A stretch of 64,000 nucleotides of DNA from contig NC_012489.1 of the NCBI RefSeq assembly GCF_000010305.1, positions 868,001 through 932,000 of the forward strand, given 5' to 3'. Shown piece by piece: positions 16,501 through 24,050 of the stretch (positions within the stretch are counted from its first letter, which is position 1; each line of letters begins with the position of its first letter). Source of the DNA: Gemmatimonas aurantiaca T-27. Lineage in GTDB: Bacteria > Gemmatimonadota > Gemmatimonadetes > Gemmatimonadales > Gemmatimonadaceae. The position numbers were made by a program, and so were the translations under genes. A model generated the notes under the pieces. It did not search any database, was not told where the DNA came from, and saw nothing but the letters and a program-made list of their open reading frames with translations.

Positions 16501-18505
16501 TATCGCTGCGGCTGCGGCTCCGGTGTTCGGCGCCCAGATCAGCGATGATGTGGAAGCGCGTGCGTTCAATCTCAGCCTGCTGTGGCCGACGATTGGTACC
16601 CGCTTCATCTACCCGCAGACGCTCCTGAACGCGCGCTTCAACGACGAAGTCGTGACGCCGTTCGCGGGCAACCTGTCGCTCCCGACTGGCGCTCCGTTCA
16701 TCACGGCGCTGGAAACCACGACCGGCACGGTGCCGTCGTTCTCGGCGGCCCCGGCTGCGCTGAACAACATCACGAACATCCAGGGCACCGGATTCGACGT
16801 GAACAATGCGGCCTCGGCCGCCTACACGACGTCGTTCGGCGCGGTCTCGCTGACCAACCTGTCGTCCATCTCGGGCGTCAATGGCAACGCGACCACGAAC
16901 AACTACGTCAGCTGGTCGGTGCTCAACACGCAGGCGTCGCTGCAGCCTGCCTTCCTGGCCCCCGCGGGTCTGAAGGCTCAGTTGACTGGCAACACCAACG
17001 TGCCGAACCCGCCGTTCAGCCGCGTCGAGTTCTTCCGCTTCAACGCTGGCACCGGTCTGTATGAGTTCATCGGTCAGGCGCTCGCCGCTGCCCAGTCGGA
17101 TCAGGGCACGACGCGCTTCTGGACGTGGACGCTGACGACGGATGCCTACGCCAAGACCCCGACTGCGCTGGAAACGACGCAGCGTCAGGTCGCGGTGAAT
17201 GATCAGATCATCGCCATCGGCGTCCGCGCCAACGGTGCTGGCCTGGCCACGAACCCGGCCGGCACGATCATCGGCGGCGAAGCGGTCAACATCTCCGTCA
17301 CGGGCCTCCCGGCCGGTGCGACGGCGTCGGTCGTGATCAGCAACGGCCTCGGCTACCAGCAGACGGTGACCGGCCCGGGCACGTACGTTGTGCCGGCCGC
17401 TGGCACGTACTTCGTGACCGGCAACCAGGTCGTCCACAACAACCGCGCCTACGTGGTTGGCTCGGTGACCCCGTCCGGCACGGTGATCGTTGGCTCGAAC
17501 AGCGTTGGTTCGGCCACCGTCAACTACGTCGACGCGACCACGTCGGTCTCGGTGACGGTCAACAACATCGTGGGTGGCGGCAGCGCGGCCTTCACGATCT
17601 CGGGTCCGAACGGCTTCTCGGCCAACCTGACGCAGGCCAACGGCACGCAGACGTATGTGGTCCCGGGTGCGGGCACGTACACGGTGACGCCGGCCAACGC
17701 GGGTGGTTCGATCGCCATCGGTGCGTACACGCACAACGTCCCGGCTGCGGTCGGTGGTCTGAACGTTGCGCTGCCGCCGGCCGCTGTGCCGAACGCTACG
17801 CTGAACTACGTGAACACCACGAACCACCTCCAGTGGAACGTGTCCGGTCTCCCGACCGGCGTGACGCTCCCGAGCGCTGCTGGCTGCGGCGTCGGTGCAT
17901 TCGGCAACGGCAGCAACCACTTCACGGTTGCTGGCAATGCGAACTGCACGCTCGCGAACAACACGCTGTACCACGCGCCGACGAACACCTTCTACACCAC
18001 GACGTTCGCCAACCCGTACGCGGCCAACACGGCGGCGGTCGGCTTGGGCACGAACGGCGCTCCGGCGTACAGCGTTTTCTACGCCGCAGCACCGGCGCAG
18101 ATCACGGTGAACGCGGTGTCGGTGGGTGGCGGTGCGAACAACCTGCCGAACGGCATTCCGTTCACGGTTCGCCTCACCAGCTCGGTCTTCGCGGCCGAGG
18201 GTGGCTTCCGTGACTACCCGGGTGTGACGGGCACTGCCCTGAACATCCCGGCGCCGGCCGGCACGTACAACGTCTCGATCCCGCTCCGTCTGACGGTTGG
18301 CACGCAGACGTGGGACATCGTGACGCCGAACACGGCTGCTGGTGTCAAGTTCACCGGCACCAATTCGACGACCGCTGCGGTTCGTAACGCCAGCGCGACG
18401 AACGCCGTTGTTCAGAACATCATCATCTCGGGCGCCCCGGCTGCGGTCGGCGACATCCAGGCGGTGGTGAACTTCATCTACACGGGCCCGATCGGTACCC
18501 CGTGA
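13508..18505 (+). CDS. Giant Ig-like repeat surface lipoprotein (1665 aa)
   Basis: Signal peptide with lipobox (LGALVALGAC, Cys about residue 24). The N-terminal third contains at least three Big_2-like domains with the typical VTALTAGNITVTA or VTAVAPGVATITV ends. The middle is long and Asn/Thr/Ala-rich, with Ig-like stretches (DKTAPLIRFSTASAAD, AGNVSTVLNRAVAVDG). From about residue 1257 come modules of 80-90 residues opening VNISVTGLPAGATASVVIS, related to the repeats of the two metzincin lipoproteins at 24-30 kb. No catalytic motif is visible. Codon use is extremely biased (AAC, ACG, GGC), suggesting very high expression, for example as a surface-layer or adhesion protein. A strong ribosome-binding site (AGGGGG) supports the ATG at 13508. 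A terminator follows directly. Confidence 0.8.
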   Translation: MQLFSRKRTLAALSLGALVALGACGDDVQLTEVPPVETVTITPPSANMNVGESLNFAVTITGGNATTPPTLTSCTSSNAAVATAAVTGSACRVTALTAGNITVTAQTSGNKVAAASVTVAAPAASINTLTVSPSSSSLAVNQTVTIVPNVNKAAASVVTTNAFTSSNTAIATVSAAGVVTAVAPGVATITVSVTGTGTGYTTTVLTGASTVTVTALPSGITALNVQPTSLVMGLGTTAQLSAAVQQPAGAAQAQITYGTTVPSIATVSTGGLVTAVAPGTAVITVTATSAANTNFAASTLTQQVAVTVSPSANVTIQTITQGPIATYYSTSSGAEGIVTSANAQVNQPIDITNVRDQIQVVLNLQPNSQRVDSVVVFIANADGTNRRPAARQLYSNGTANQGDITLFVNTADFTANFETGAADVFYPNGQKLVSASVFTTQGTTALEQQNAVNNRQVLNFNNLDGYAARYTSPSRSAIHATNNLTYWGGPGAEGTGSYAIVPVFYTPGRVVTRIDIGLREGLNGSSAICSQAGQQDRTLALGVSNVDPIRTGEGTSFERYTALPFNGTYNSEVGRITAATANSWTNYTTAANKVIECRGYSAPATDASNFVGVVAGTDNYNNPAPVVTRVDGYRFSAQVARIVANRLDYAGPSTIEPDIRRTAPAQSNNVNNAIWTAPAVTGWVNAAFNFQSQTAASSDNGIGLPATTSRAWRFFGCAAGTGGTAASIDTASVAMPNTTGADIPECSSDNQGGWNPAATASGDYNLKTRGPYTVGYTETDVLGNPSFSPLSRRLGVDKTAPLIRFSTASAADTAWGNVTRSVQAEVIDERGGFIDNNDLDAVLRVNASTTYLLQPTAFGSFQHFATRGASSANPQTLDRASTNNVNCINPNSLTAMNTSLSNPFGNTNSTANGGTNPITNPSCPFINQGNNGGSIGIFGALADGYRQATAVSFSNPGIYAYRARVFDRAGNVSTVLNRAVAVDGNAIPTFGDLNVPSVIAAAAAPVFGAQISDDVEARAFNLSLLWPTIGTRFIYPQTLLNARFNDEVVTPFAGNLSLPTGAPFITALETTTGTVPSFSAAPAALNNITNIQGTGFDVNNAASAAYTTSFGAVSLTNLSSISGVNGNATTNNYVSWSVLNTQASLQPAFLAPAGLKAQLTGNTNVPNPPFSRVEFFRFNAGTGLYEFIGQALAAAQSDQGTTRFWTWTLTTDAYAKTPTALETTQRQVAVNDQIIAIGVRANGAGLATNPAGTIIGGEAVNISVTGLPAGATASVVISNGLGYQQTVTGPGTYVVPAAGTYFVTGNQVVHNNRAYVVGSVTPSGTVIVGSNSVGSATVNYVDATTSVSVTVNNIVGGGSAAFTISGPNGFSANLTQANGTQTYVVPGAGTYTVTPANAGGSIAIGAYTHNVPAAVGGLNVALPPAAVPNATLNYVNTTNHLQWNVSGLPTGVTLPSAAGCGVGAFGNGSNHFTVAGNANCTLANNTLYHAPTNTFYTTTFANPYAANTAAVGLGTNGAPAYSVFYAAAPAQITVNAVSVGGGANNLPNGIPFTVRLTSSVFAAEGGFRDYPGVTGTALNIPAPAGTYNVSIPLRLTVGTQTWDIVTPNTAAGVKFTGTNSTTAAVRNASATNAVVQNIIISGAPAAVGDIQAVVNFIYTGPIGTP

Positions 18506-18513
18506 TGATTGAA

Positions 18514-18540
18514 GCGGTGGCCGCTTCGGCGGCCACCGGC
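18514..18540 (+). terminator. Stem-loop just after the giant lipoprotein stop
   Basis: GGTGGCCG and CGGCCACC pair around a CTTCGG-type loop, about 10 bp after the TGA at 18505. It precedes the stronger hairpin at 18553 and may stabilise the mRNA end. Confidence 0.5.
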
Positions 18541-18552
18541 TAACAAAGAGTT

Positions 18553-18584
18553 GGGGAGGCGTCCTTCGGGCGCCTCCCCTTTCT
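18553..18584 (+). terminator. Rho-independent terminator of the giant lipoprotein gene
   Basis: GGGGAGGCG pairs with CGCCTCCCC around TCCTTCGGG, followed by TTTCT. This is a textbook intrinsic terminator 48 bp after the stop codon. Confidence 0.85.
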
Positions 18585-18728
18585 CTTGCTCCCGCATTCT
18601 TGTTGCAAGAACAGGAACATGCGCACTACGCAGGCGTATCTTGGGGCACTATATTGGAAGGCTGCATGCGCGGTTCATCCGCGCATCTGCACCAACCATC
18701 CCGTCTACGACCGTCGTTACCTGACTAT

Positions 18729-19184
18729 ATGAAGACTGCTTTTGTCCGTTCGTTCGCTGTGATCACCGTCGTCGGCACATTCAGTGTGCTGGCGGCCTGC
18801 GGCCCGTCAGACCTGGTTGGCAAGGAAAAGCTCGGCTCTGTCAAAGAAGGGATGACCTTCGCCCAGGTCGACTCGGTCATCGGCAAGGGGCCCCTCGATC
18901 CCATGCAGCCGGGCGATTCGCTGCGCCTGCACAATGGCTTTCGCACCCAGATCTTCCTGATCCAGGGGCAGCAATACACGGTGGTCTGGTACCGGGACAC
19001 GCCGGGCAGCATTGAAGACGGGATCTCACGCCAGACCGAGACCCCGCTACTGTTTCAGGGCAATATGGTTCTTGCCAAGGGCTGGTCGGACTTCGATGCC
19101 AAGGCTGAGGAGCTGAACATTCCGAATCCATACCGCGCCAAGGAGCGCCTGGACTCGATCTCGGAGTCACAAACCAAGCGCTAA
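18729..19184 (+). CDS. Small BamE/SmpA-like lipoprotein, function unknown
   Basis: 151 residues from the ATG at 18729. The signal peptide ends with lipobox SVLAAC (Cys about residue 22), so this is a lipid-anchored envelope protein. The segment LGSVKEGMTFAQVDSVIGKGP resembles the start of the SmpA/OmlA (BamE-like) fold, in which a 'xGMTxxqVxxllG' turn is conserved; this is only a fold-level suggestion. An upstream extension of the frame to 18600 has no signal sequence and is rejected. The gene has its own terminator at 19234 and is separated from the preceding gene by two hairpins. Confidence 0.75.
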   Translation: MKTAFVRSFAVITVVGTFSVLAACGPSDLVGKEKLGSVKEGMTFAQVDSVIGKGPLDPMQPGDSLRLHNGFRTQIFLIQGQQYTVVWYRDTPGSIEDGISRQTETPLLFQGNMVLAKGWSDFDAKAEELNIPNPYRAKERLDSISESQTKR

Positions 19185-19233
19185 GGACGCTGAAGAGCTC
19201 CACCTTCGGCGGGTTGGGTGATCGGTACAACAG

Positions 19234-19268
19234 AAAGGCCCCCTTTCATCACGAATGGGGGGCCTTTT
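19234..19268 (+). terminator. Rho-independent terminator
   Basis: AAAGGCCCCC pairs with GGGGGGCCTTTT around a loop from about 19244, ending in a T-run. It lies 50 bp after the small lipoprotein stop. The symmetric A/T flanks let it work in both directions. Confidence 0.85.
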
Positions 19269-19314
19269 GTCATCTTGGTATCGGACTGTCCCGTACCGCT
19301 CTGCACCACCGGCA

Positions 19315-19348
19315 TTCAGGGGACCGGCCACCATGGCGGTCCCCTGAA
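19315..19348 (-). terminator. Inverted repeat after the Big_1-repeat lipoprotein gene
   Basis: TTCAGGGGACC (19315-19325) and GGTCCCCTGAA (19338-19348) are perfect 11-bp arms around a 12-base loop, lying just beyond the minus-strand stop at 19357. It lacks a T-run on that strand, so its strength as a terminator is uncertain. Confidence 0.6.
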
Positions 19349-19356
19349 ACAGATGA

Positions 19357-21609
19357 CTACGGGGTCACGACGATGGTGTGGACCGTACCCGTCAGGGAGG
19401 TTCCACTGATGTTCAGGACCTGCGTGGAGGGCAGGGCCCCGAGATACCAGTTGACCGAAGCCATACCGGAATCATTGGTGGTGGACGTGGCCACCGTCTG
19501 CACCGTCGGCAGCGGAACCAGGCTGCCACCACCACTCAATGTGAACTGGATGACGATACCAGCCAGGTTCACGTTGTTGTTGAAGGCATCCTGCAGCCGC
19601 GTGGCGATGGCATAGCTGCTATTGCTCGCAGCCGTCACGCTCGTCGGTGGGTTGCTGACAATGACGATCTTCGAGGCCGCCGCCGGGGTCATCGTGGCCG
19701 TGAAGGTCACGCCGGTCAGATTCTGGACCTGCGCCACCACCGAGGCGATACCTGCCACCGTGGGGAGTGTCCAACTGCCCAGCGTGGCCACGCCACTCGC
19801 GTTGGTGGTCTGCACCTCGCCGGAAATGGTTCCGGAGTTGGCGTTACCGAGGGCAAAGGTCACCTGAACACCCTGAATCGGGTTTCCGGAGGCGTCTGTC
19901 ACGCGGATCGAGGGCAGCGATGAGGCTGCCTGATTGGTCGCGACCGTGAGATTGCCCAGATTCTGCGAGCTCAGCGCCTGCACCACCGAGGCGGCACCAG
20001 CGGTTGCCGTGGCCGAGAAGACCACGTCCGGCAGGTTCGTCACGCGGGCAATCAGCGTCTGTGTGCCCGCCGTGCCGCCCAGCGTCCAACTGGAGACCGT
20101 GGCGGTACCGGAGGCATTGGTCACGACCGTGCTGCCCACTACCGTGCCATTGCCAGAGCCGATCACGAAGCTCACCGTAATGCCGCTCACGGGGTTACCG
20201 CGGTTGTCACGAACCACAACCGACGGCGCGACCGGAACCGGCGTGCCGACCGTACCGGTCTGGCTACTGCCGGCCACTGCGGTCACCGACACCGGTGTAC
20301 CAGGCGTGGCGGTGGCCGTGAACATCACCGGGTTGCCGGTGATGGTGCTTGACCCCTGCACCGTGGCGCGGAGGGTATTGGTGCCGATGTCGTCACCGAG
20401 TGTCCAGCCACCGACGGTGGCGATACCCTGTGCATTGGTGACCGGGCGACGTCCAACCGCGGTGCCGCCGCCGCTCACCACTTCGAAGAGCACTTCGACG
20501 CCGGCGATCGGGTTGTTGAGGGCATCAGACACCCGCACGGCGGGCTCCGTGAGGACTGCACGGCCAACCACGGCGGACTGATTATTGCCTGCCGAGATGG
20601 AAACCTGACCGGCAGCGCCCGGGCGAGCCGTGGCGGTGAACACCACACCGGGCAGCGAGCCCACCGTGGCAGTCAGCGTGTAGTTCTGCGTGGCGTTGCC
20701 GAGCTGCCAGCTATCGGGGGCGGCCAGACCACTGGCATCCGTGGTCTTGGTGCCACCTCCAACGATGGAACCGGCGGAACCGGTGAACGTCACCGAGGCA
20801 CCCGAAACCGGGTTACCACCAGCATCCGTCACGCGCACCTGCGGAGCCGGCGTCACGAGCGCACCGACCGTTCCCGTCAGCGCCGTCGAACCCTGCGCCG
20901 TGATCGTGGCGGCAGCGCCCTGCGTGGCGGTGGCGTTGAACGTGATCGGATTGCCGGCCACACCGTTGAACACGGCGAGGGCCGAAAGGCGATTGGCGCC
21001 GACACCGGGGCCGAGGCGCCATTCCGTCACAGCGGCCACGCCGCTGGCATTGGTGGTCGCGCCGGAGCCGGTGATGCTGCCACCGCCCGCCGAAATCGTG
21101 AAGAACACCGAGACGCCCGAAACCGGGTTGTTGTAGCGGTCGCGCAAGACAACGGACGGGGGCGTGGCCACGGCCGCGCCCGCGACGGCGGTCTGGTTGT
21201 CACCAGCCTGTACGGCGATCGTGGCCGGAGCGCCGGCCGTAACGGTGGAGACGAAGTTGACACTGCCAGTGACACCCTGCGCAGTGGCCGTCACACGCTG
21301 CGCCACCACCTGCTGGCCAAGGCGCCATGTCGTGCTGGCGAGGCCGGAGTTGTCCGTCGTATCGGCGGCAGGGGCCACGGTACCACCACCTTCAGCCACA
21401 GCAAATGTGACCGGTACGCCAGACACGGCACCACCACCGGCGTCGGTGACCTTCACGGTCAGCGTGCCAACGGATTCGCCAACGGTGCCGGACAGAGCCG
21501 TTGAGGTAACGGCCACAACGGCGGCGGGAGGTGGAGGACTGTCGTCCTTACATGCGCTGATGGCGAGAACGCCAAGCAGCGGAAGGGCGAGGCGGGGGGA
21601 GAGACGCAT
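19357..21609 (-). CDS. Lipoprotein of seven Big_1-like (invasin/intimin) Ig repeats
   Basis: 750 residues from the ATG at 21609. The signal peptide MRLSPRLALPLLGVLAISAC has a lipobox Cys at residue 20, followed by an acidic/Pro linker. The rest is about seven repeats of 90-100 residues. Each carries a VRVxDxxGNPVSGVxVTF strand and a TNASGxAxVxxWTLG turn, hallmarks of bacterial Ig-like domain group 1. No catalytic domain is attached, so a structural or adhesive surface role is inferred. An upstream extension to 21672 is rejected because the signal starts at the chosen ATG. It lies 95 bp downstream of the lipB stop and may have its own promoter there. Confidence 0.85.
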   Translation of the reverse strand: MRLSPRLALPLLGVLAISACKDDSPPPPAAVVAVTSTALSGTVGESVGTLTVKVTDAGGGAVSGVPVTFAVAEGGGTVAPAADTTDNSGLASTTWRLGQQVVAQRVTATAQGVTGSVNFVSTVTAGAPATIAVQAGDNQTAVAGAAVATPPSVVLRDRYNNPVSGVSVFFTISAGGGSITGSGATTNASGVAAVTEWRLGPGVGANRLSALAVFNGVAGNPITFNATATQGAAATITAQGSTALTGTVGALVTPAPQVRVTDAGGNPVSGASVTFTGSAGSIVGGGTKTTDASGLAAPDSWQLGNATQNYTLTATVGSLPGVVFTATARPGAAGQVSISAGNNQSAVVGRAVLTEPAVRVSDALNNPIAGVEVLFEVVSGGGTAVGRRPVTNAQGIATVGGWTLGDDIGTNTLRATVQGSSTITGNPVMFTATATPGTPVSVTAVAGSSQTGTVGTPVPVAPSVVVRDNRGNPVSGITVSFVIGSGNGTVVGSTVVTNASGTATVSSWTLGGTAGTQTLIARVTNLPDVVFSATATAGAASVVQALSSQNLGNLTVATNQAASSLPSIRVTDASGNPIQGVQVTFALGNANSGTISGEVQTTNASGVATLGSWTLPTVAGIASVVAQVQNLTGVTFTATMTPAAASKIVIVSNPPTSVTAASNSSYAIATRLQDAFNNNVNLAGIVIQFTLSGGGSLVPLPTVQTVATSTTNDSGMASVNWYLGALPSTQVLNISGTSLTGTVHTIVVTP

Positions 21610-21704
21610 TGGAAGGCGGAGTAGGGGAAATGTTCGCCAACATGGGACCAACACTAGTGGCACAACGCCCACGCTAGCACGCGGGAACTACGTGGTAAAG
21701 GTTA

Positions 21705-22592
21705 CTAAGTGTGCCCGTGCCCTATATGTAACGCAGCACACACTTGTTCCCATTTCGCGTTGCCGTCACGAGCTGACAATGCCGATGACAATGCGATGGG
21801 TTGCAGTGTGAACACGTCAGCGAGTGCATCCACTACGGCCTGCTGCACAGCGGCGAACTCGGGCACGGGCAGTCCAGCGGACACACACTCGCGCCATACC
21901 GTACCCATCGAGACCCCGTCGATGCCACATGGTACGGTAAAATCGAATGTCTGCAGATCATTGGAGACATTGAGGGCCACGCCGTGCCAGGTCACCCAGT
22001 CACGGGCATGCACCCCGATGCTGGCCAACTTGCGGCGCGCGATCGGATCCTCGCCACGCCATACACCCGTGAGTCCGGGCACACGACCACATGTGAGTCC
22101 GAAGGTGGCGAGGGCGCGGATGATGCCTTCCTCGATCTGTCGCAGATACCAATGCAAGTCCTTGCGATGGCGCTTGAGATCGATGATGGGATAGACCACG
22201 AGCTGACCGGGCTCGTGAATCGTGACATCACCACCGCGCTCCACATCACGCAAGGCGATCCCGAGCGATTCAAGACGCTCGGGCGTGGCGAGCAAATGGC
22301 CGGGCTTGGTACTGCGGCCCAGCGTCACCACGGGCGGGTGCTGCACAAGAATGAGCAGATCTTCCGGCAATTCCCCGCTGATGCGCGCAGCGGCGGCCCG
22401 TTTCTGCAGGGCCCACGCGTCGTCGTACGGCGTGAGCCCGAGGTCCAGCACCAACAGTTGCGGGGCGCGGGGGGGCGGTTCGGAGGCGACCGGCCGGGTT
22501 GGTGGTTCCGCGTCTCGCGACTCGTGACCTGGCACCCGGCTGTTCACCTCCAACTCCACCCCCTGCGCCCCGCCACCGGCGGTATCACGCAT
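21705..22592 (-). CDS. lipB: Lipoyl(octanoyl) transferase
   Basis: Transfers octanoate from octanoyl-ACP to lipoyl domains, after which LipA inserts the sulfurs. The family signature RGGDVTIHEPGQLVVYP is at residues 119-135. The conserved Lys is in RKLASIGVHARDWVTWHG (Lys188), and the catalytic Cys222 is in PCGIDGVSMG. The core starts near residue 46; about 45 extra N-terminal residues are Pro/Arg-rich. The ATG at 22592 overlaps the lpd stop by 8 bp (CATGCGTGA), so translation is probably coupled to lpd. A start further inside the frame cannot be excluded. Confidence 0.94.
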   Translation of the reverse strand: MRDTAGGGAQGVELEVNSRVPGHESRDAEPPTRPVASEPPPRAPQLLVLDLGLTPYDDAWALQKRAAAARISGELPEDLLILVQHPPVVTLGRSTKPGHLLATPERLESLGIALRDVERGGDVTIHEPGQLVVYPIIDLKRHRKDLHWYLRQIEEGIIRALATFGLTCGRVPGLTGVWRGEDPIARRKLASIGVHARDWVTWHGVALNVSNDLQTFDFTVPCGIDGVSMGTVWRECVSAGLPVPEFAAVQQAVVDALADVFTLQPIALSSALSARDGNAKWEQVCAALHIGHGHT

Positions 22593-23985
22593 GCAGCATC
22601 TTGCCCAGCGAGTCCAGCACGGCTTCGCCGATGGCCTCGCTGAGGGTGGGATGCGCGTGCATGGCCAGATCGATCTCTTCCACCGTGAACTCGTTCTCGC
22701 GGGCGACCACGAGCTCGTGGATCATTTCGGTGGCGTGGGCACCGACGATGTGTGCGCCGAGGATTTCGCCGTACTTGGCGTCGCGAATGATCTTCACGAA
22801 CCCATCGGTCTCACCGCTGGTGCGGGCACGGCCGTTCGCACTGAACGGGAACTTGCCCACCTTGTAGTCGAGCTTCTGGTCCTTGCATGCCTGTTCGGTG
22901 AGGCCAATGCTGGCCACTTCCGGATGGCAGTACGTGCAGCTCGGCACGTTTTTGTAGTTCACCGGATGCGCGTGCAGGCCACCGAGCAGATCGGCGAGCA
23001 CATGTCCTTCACGCTGCCCCTTGTGGGCGAGCATCTGGTTGCCGGCCACGTCGCCGATGGCGTAGTAGCCCGGCACGTTGGTCTCGAACTTCTCGTTGAT
23101 CTTCACGAAACCACGCTCGCTCTTCGTGATGCCCACGGCTTCGAGGCCGATCTTCTCGACGTTGGGTGCGCGGCCAGCGGCGACGAGCACCTTCTCCACT
23201 TCGAGCGTCTGGGTCTGACCACCGGCTTCCACCGACATGGTCGCGCCCGCCTTGCCGACCTTCACGTTGGAGATCTTGGCGCCGGTGAGCACCTCGATCT
23301 TGCGCTTCTTGAACGCCTTGGCGAGCTCGGCGCTGCAATCGGCGTCTTCGATGGGGAGGATGGTCGGGGCCACCTCGAGGATGGTCACCTTGGTGCCAAA
23401 CGCGGCAAACACGTCGGCGAATTCCACGCCCACGGCGCCGGCGCCCACCACGGCCATGGTGGCTGGGGCCTTCTCAGCCACCAGCACATCGTCGCTGGAC
23501 AACACGACGTTCTTGTCGAGCTCGAGGCCGATCTGCGGCAACCCCTTCACGCGCGAGCCGGTGGCGATGACCACGGCCTTCTTCGCGTCATGGGTTTCTT
23601 TCTTGCCGTCGATGGTGACGGAGACCTTCTTGCCCTTTTCGAGCTGGCCTTCGCCACGCAGCCACTGAACCTTGTACTTCTTGAACAGGAACTCGACGCC
23701 CTTCGAGTTCTGCTGACTCACGGAGCGCGAGCGCTTCATGGCCGGGCCGAAGTCGAGCTTCACGCCGTCGATGGTGATGCCATGTTCGGCCGCCTTGCCG
23801 ATTTTCTGGGCAAGGCCGGCGCTCTCGAGGAGCGACTTGGCGGGGATGCAGCCCCACAGCACACAGGTGCCGCCGAGCGCTTCGCGCTCGACGACAGCAA
23901 CCTGCATTCCGAGTTGGGCGCAGCGGATGGCGCAGACGTAGCCGGCGGGGCCGCCGCCGAGGACGATGACGTCGAACGAAGCCAT
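22585..23985 (-). CDS. lpd: Dihydrolipoamide dehydrogenase (E3)
   Basis: Reoxidises dihydrolipoamide on E2 or GcvH, passing electrons to FAD and NAD+. 466 residues. The FAD-binding GGGPAGYVCAI is followed by the redox disulfide GGTCVLWGCIPAKS (Cys41 and Cys46). VGAGAVGVEFADVFAAFG is the NAD-binding motif, and the catalytic dyad motif HAHPTLSEAIGEAV is at the C-terminus. The family N-terminus MASFDVIVLGGGPAG points to the ATG at 23985 rather than the upstream extension to 24018. It lies downstream of the two metzincin genes and overlaps lipB, placing it in the pyruvate dehydrogenase/lipoylation block. Confidence 0.96.
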   Translation of the reverse strand: MASFDVIVLGGGPAGYVCAIRCAQLGMQVAVVEREALGGTCVLWGCIPAKSLLESAGLAQKIGKAAEHGITIDGVKLDFGPAMKRSRSVSQQNSKGVEFLFKKYKVQWLRGEGQLEKGKKVSVTIDGKKETHDAKKAVVIATGSRVKGLPQIGLELDKNVVLSSDDVLVAEKAPATMAVVGAGAVGVEFADVFAAFGTKVTILEVAPTILPIEDADCSAELAKAFKKRKIEVLTGAKISNVKVGKAGATMSVEAGGQTQTLEVEKVLVAAGRAPNVEKIGLEAVGITKSERGFVKINEKFETNVPGYYAIGDVAGNQMLAHKGQREGHVLADLLGGLHAHPVNYKNVPSCTYCHPEVASIGLTEQACKDQKLDYKVGKFPFSANGRARTSGETDGFVKIIRDAKYGEILGAHIVGAHATEMIHELVVARENEFTVEEIDLAMHAHPTLSEAIGEAVLDSLGKMLHA

Positions 23986-24050
23986 GGAAGTCGGGGAAAG
24001 ACGGTTGATTAGCAGCACTGAAAGCTAGCCAAGCGTACGGCCCCGGGCAC

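Noticed and set aside
14000-17974. A 1324-codon open frame on the minus strand
   Set aside because: It lies entirely inside the giant lipoprotein gene and its product is an Arg/Asp/Val-rich string with no signal, domain or ribosome-binding site. It is a by-product of the strong codon bias on the other strand.
22591-24012. A 473-codon plus-strand open frame
   Set aside because: Exactly antisense to lpd. Its His/Asp/Leu-rich product is the usual shadow of a high-GC gene.
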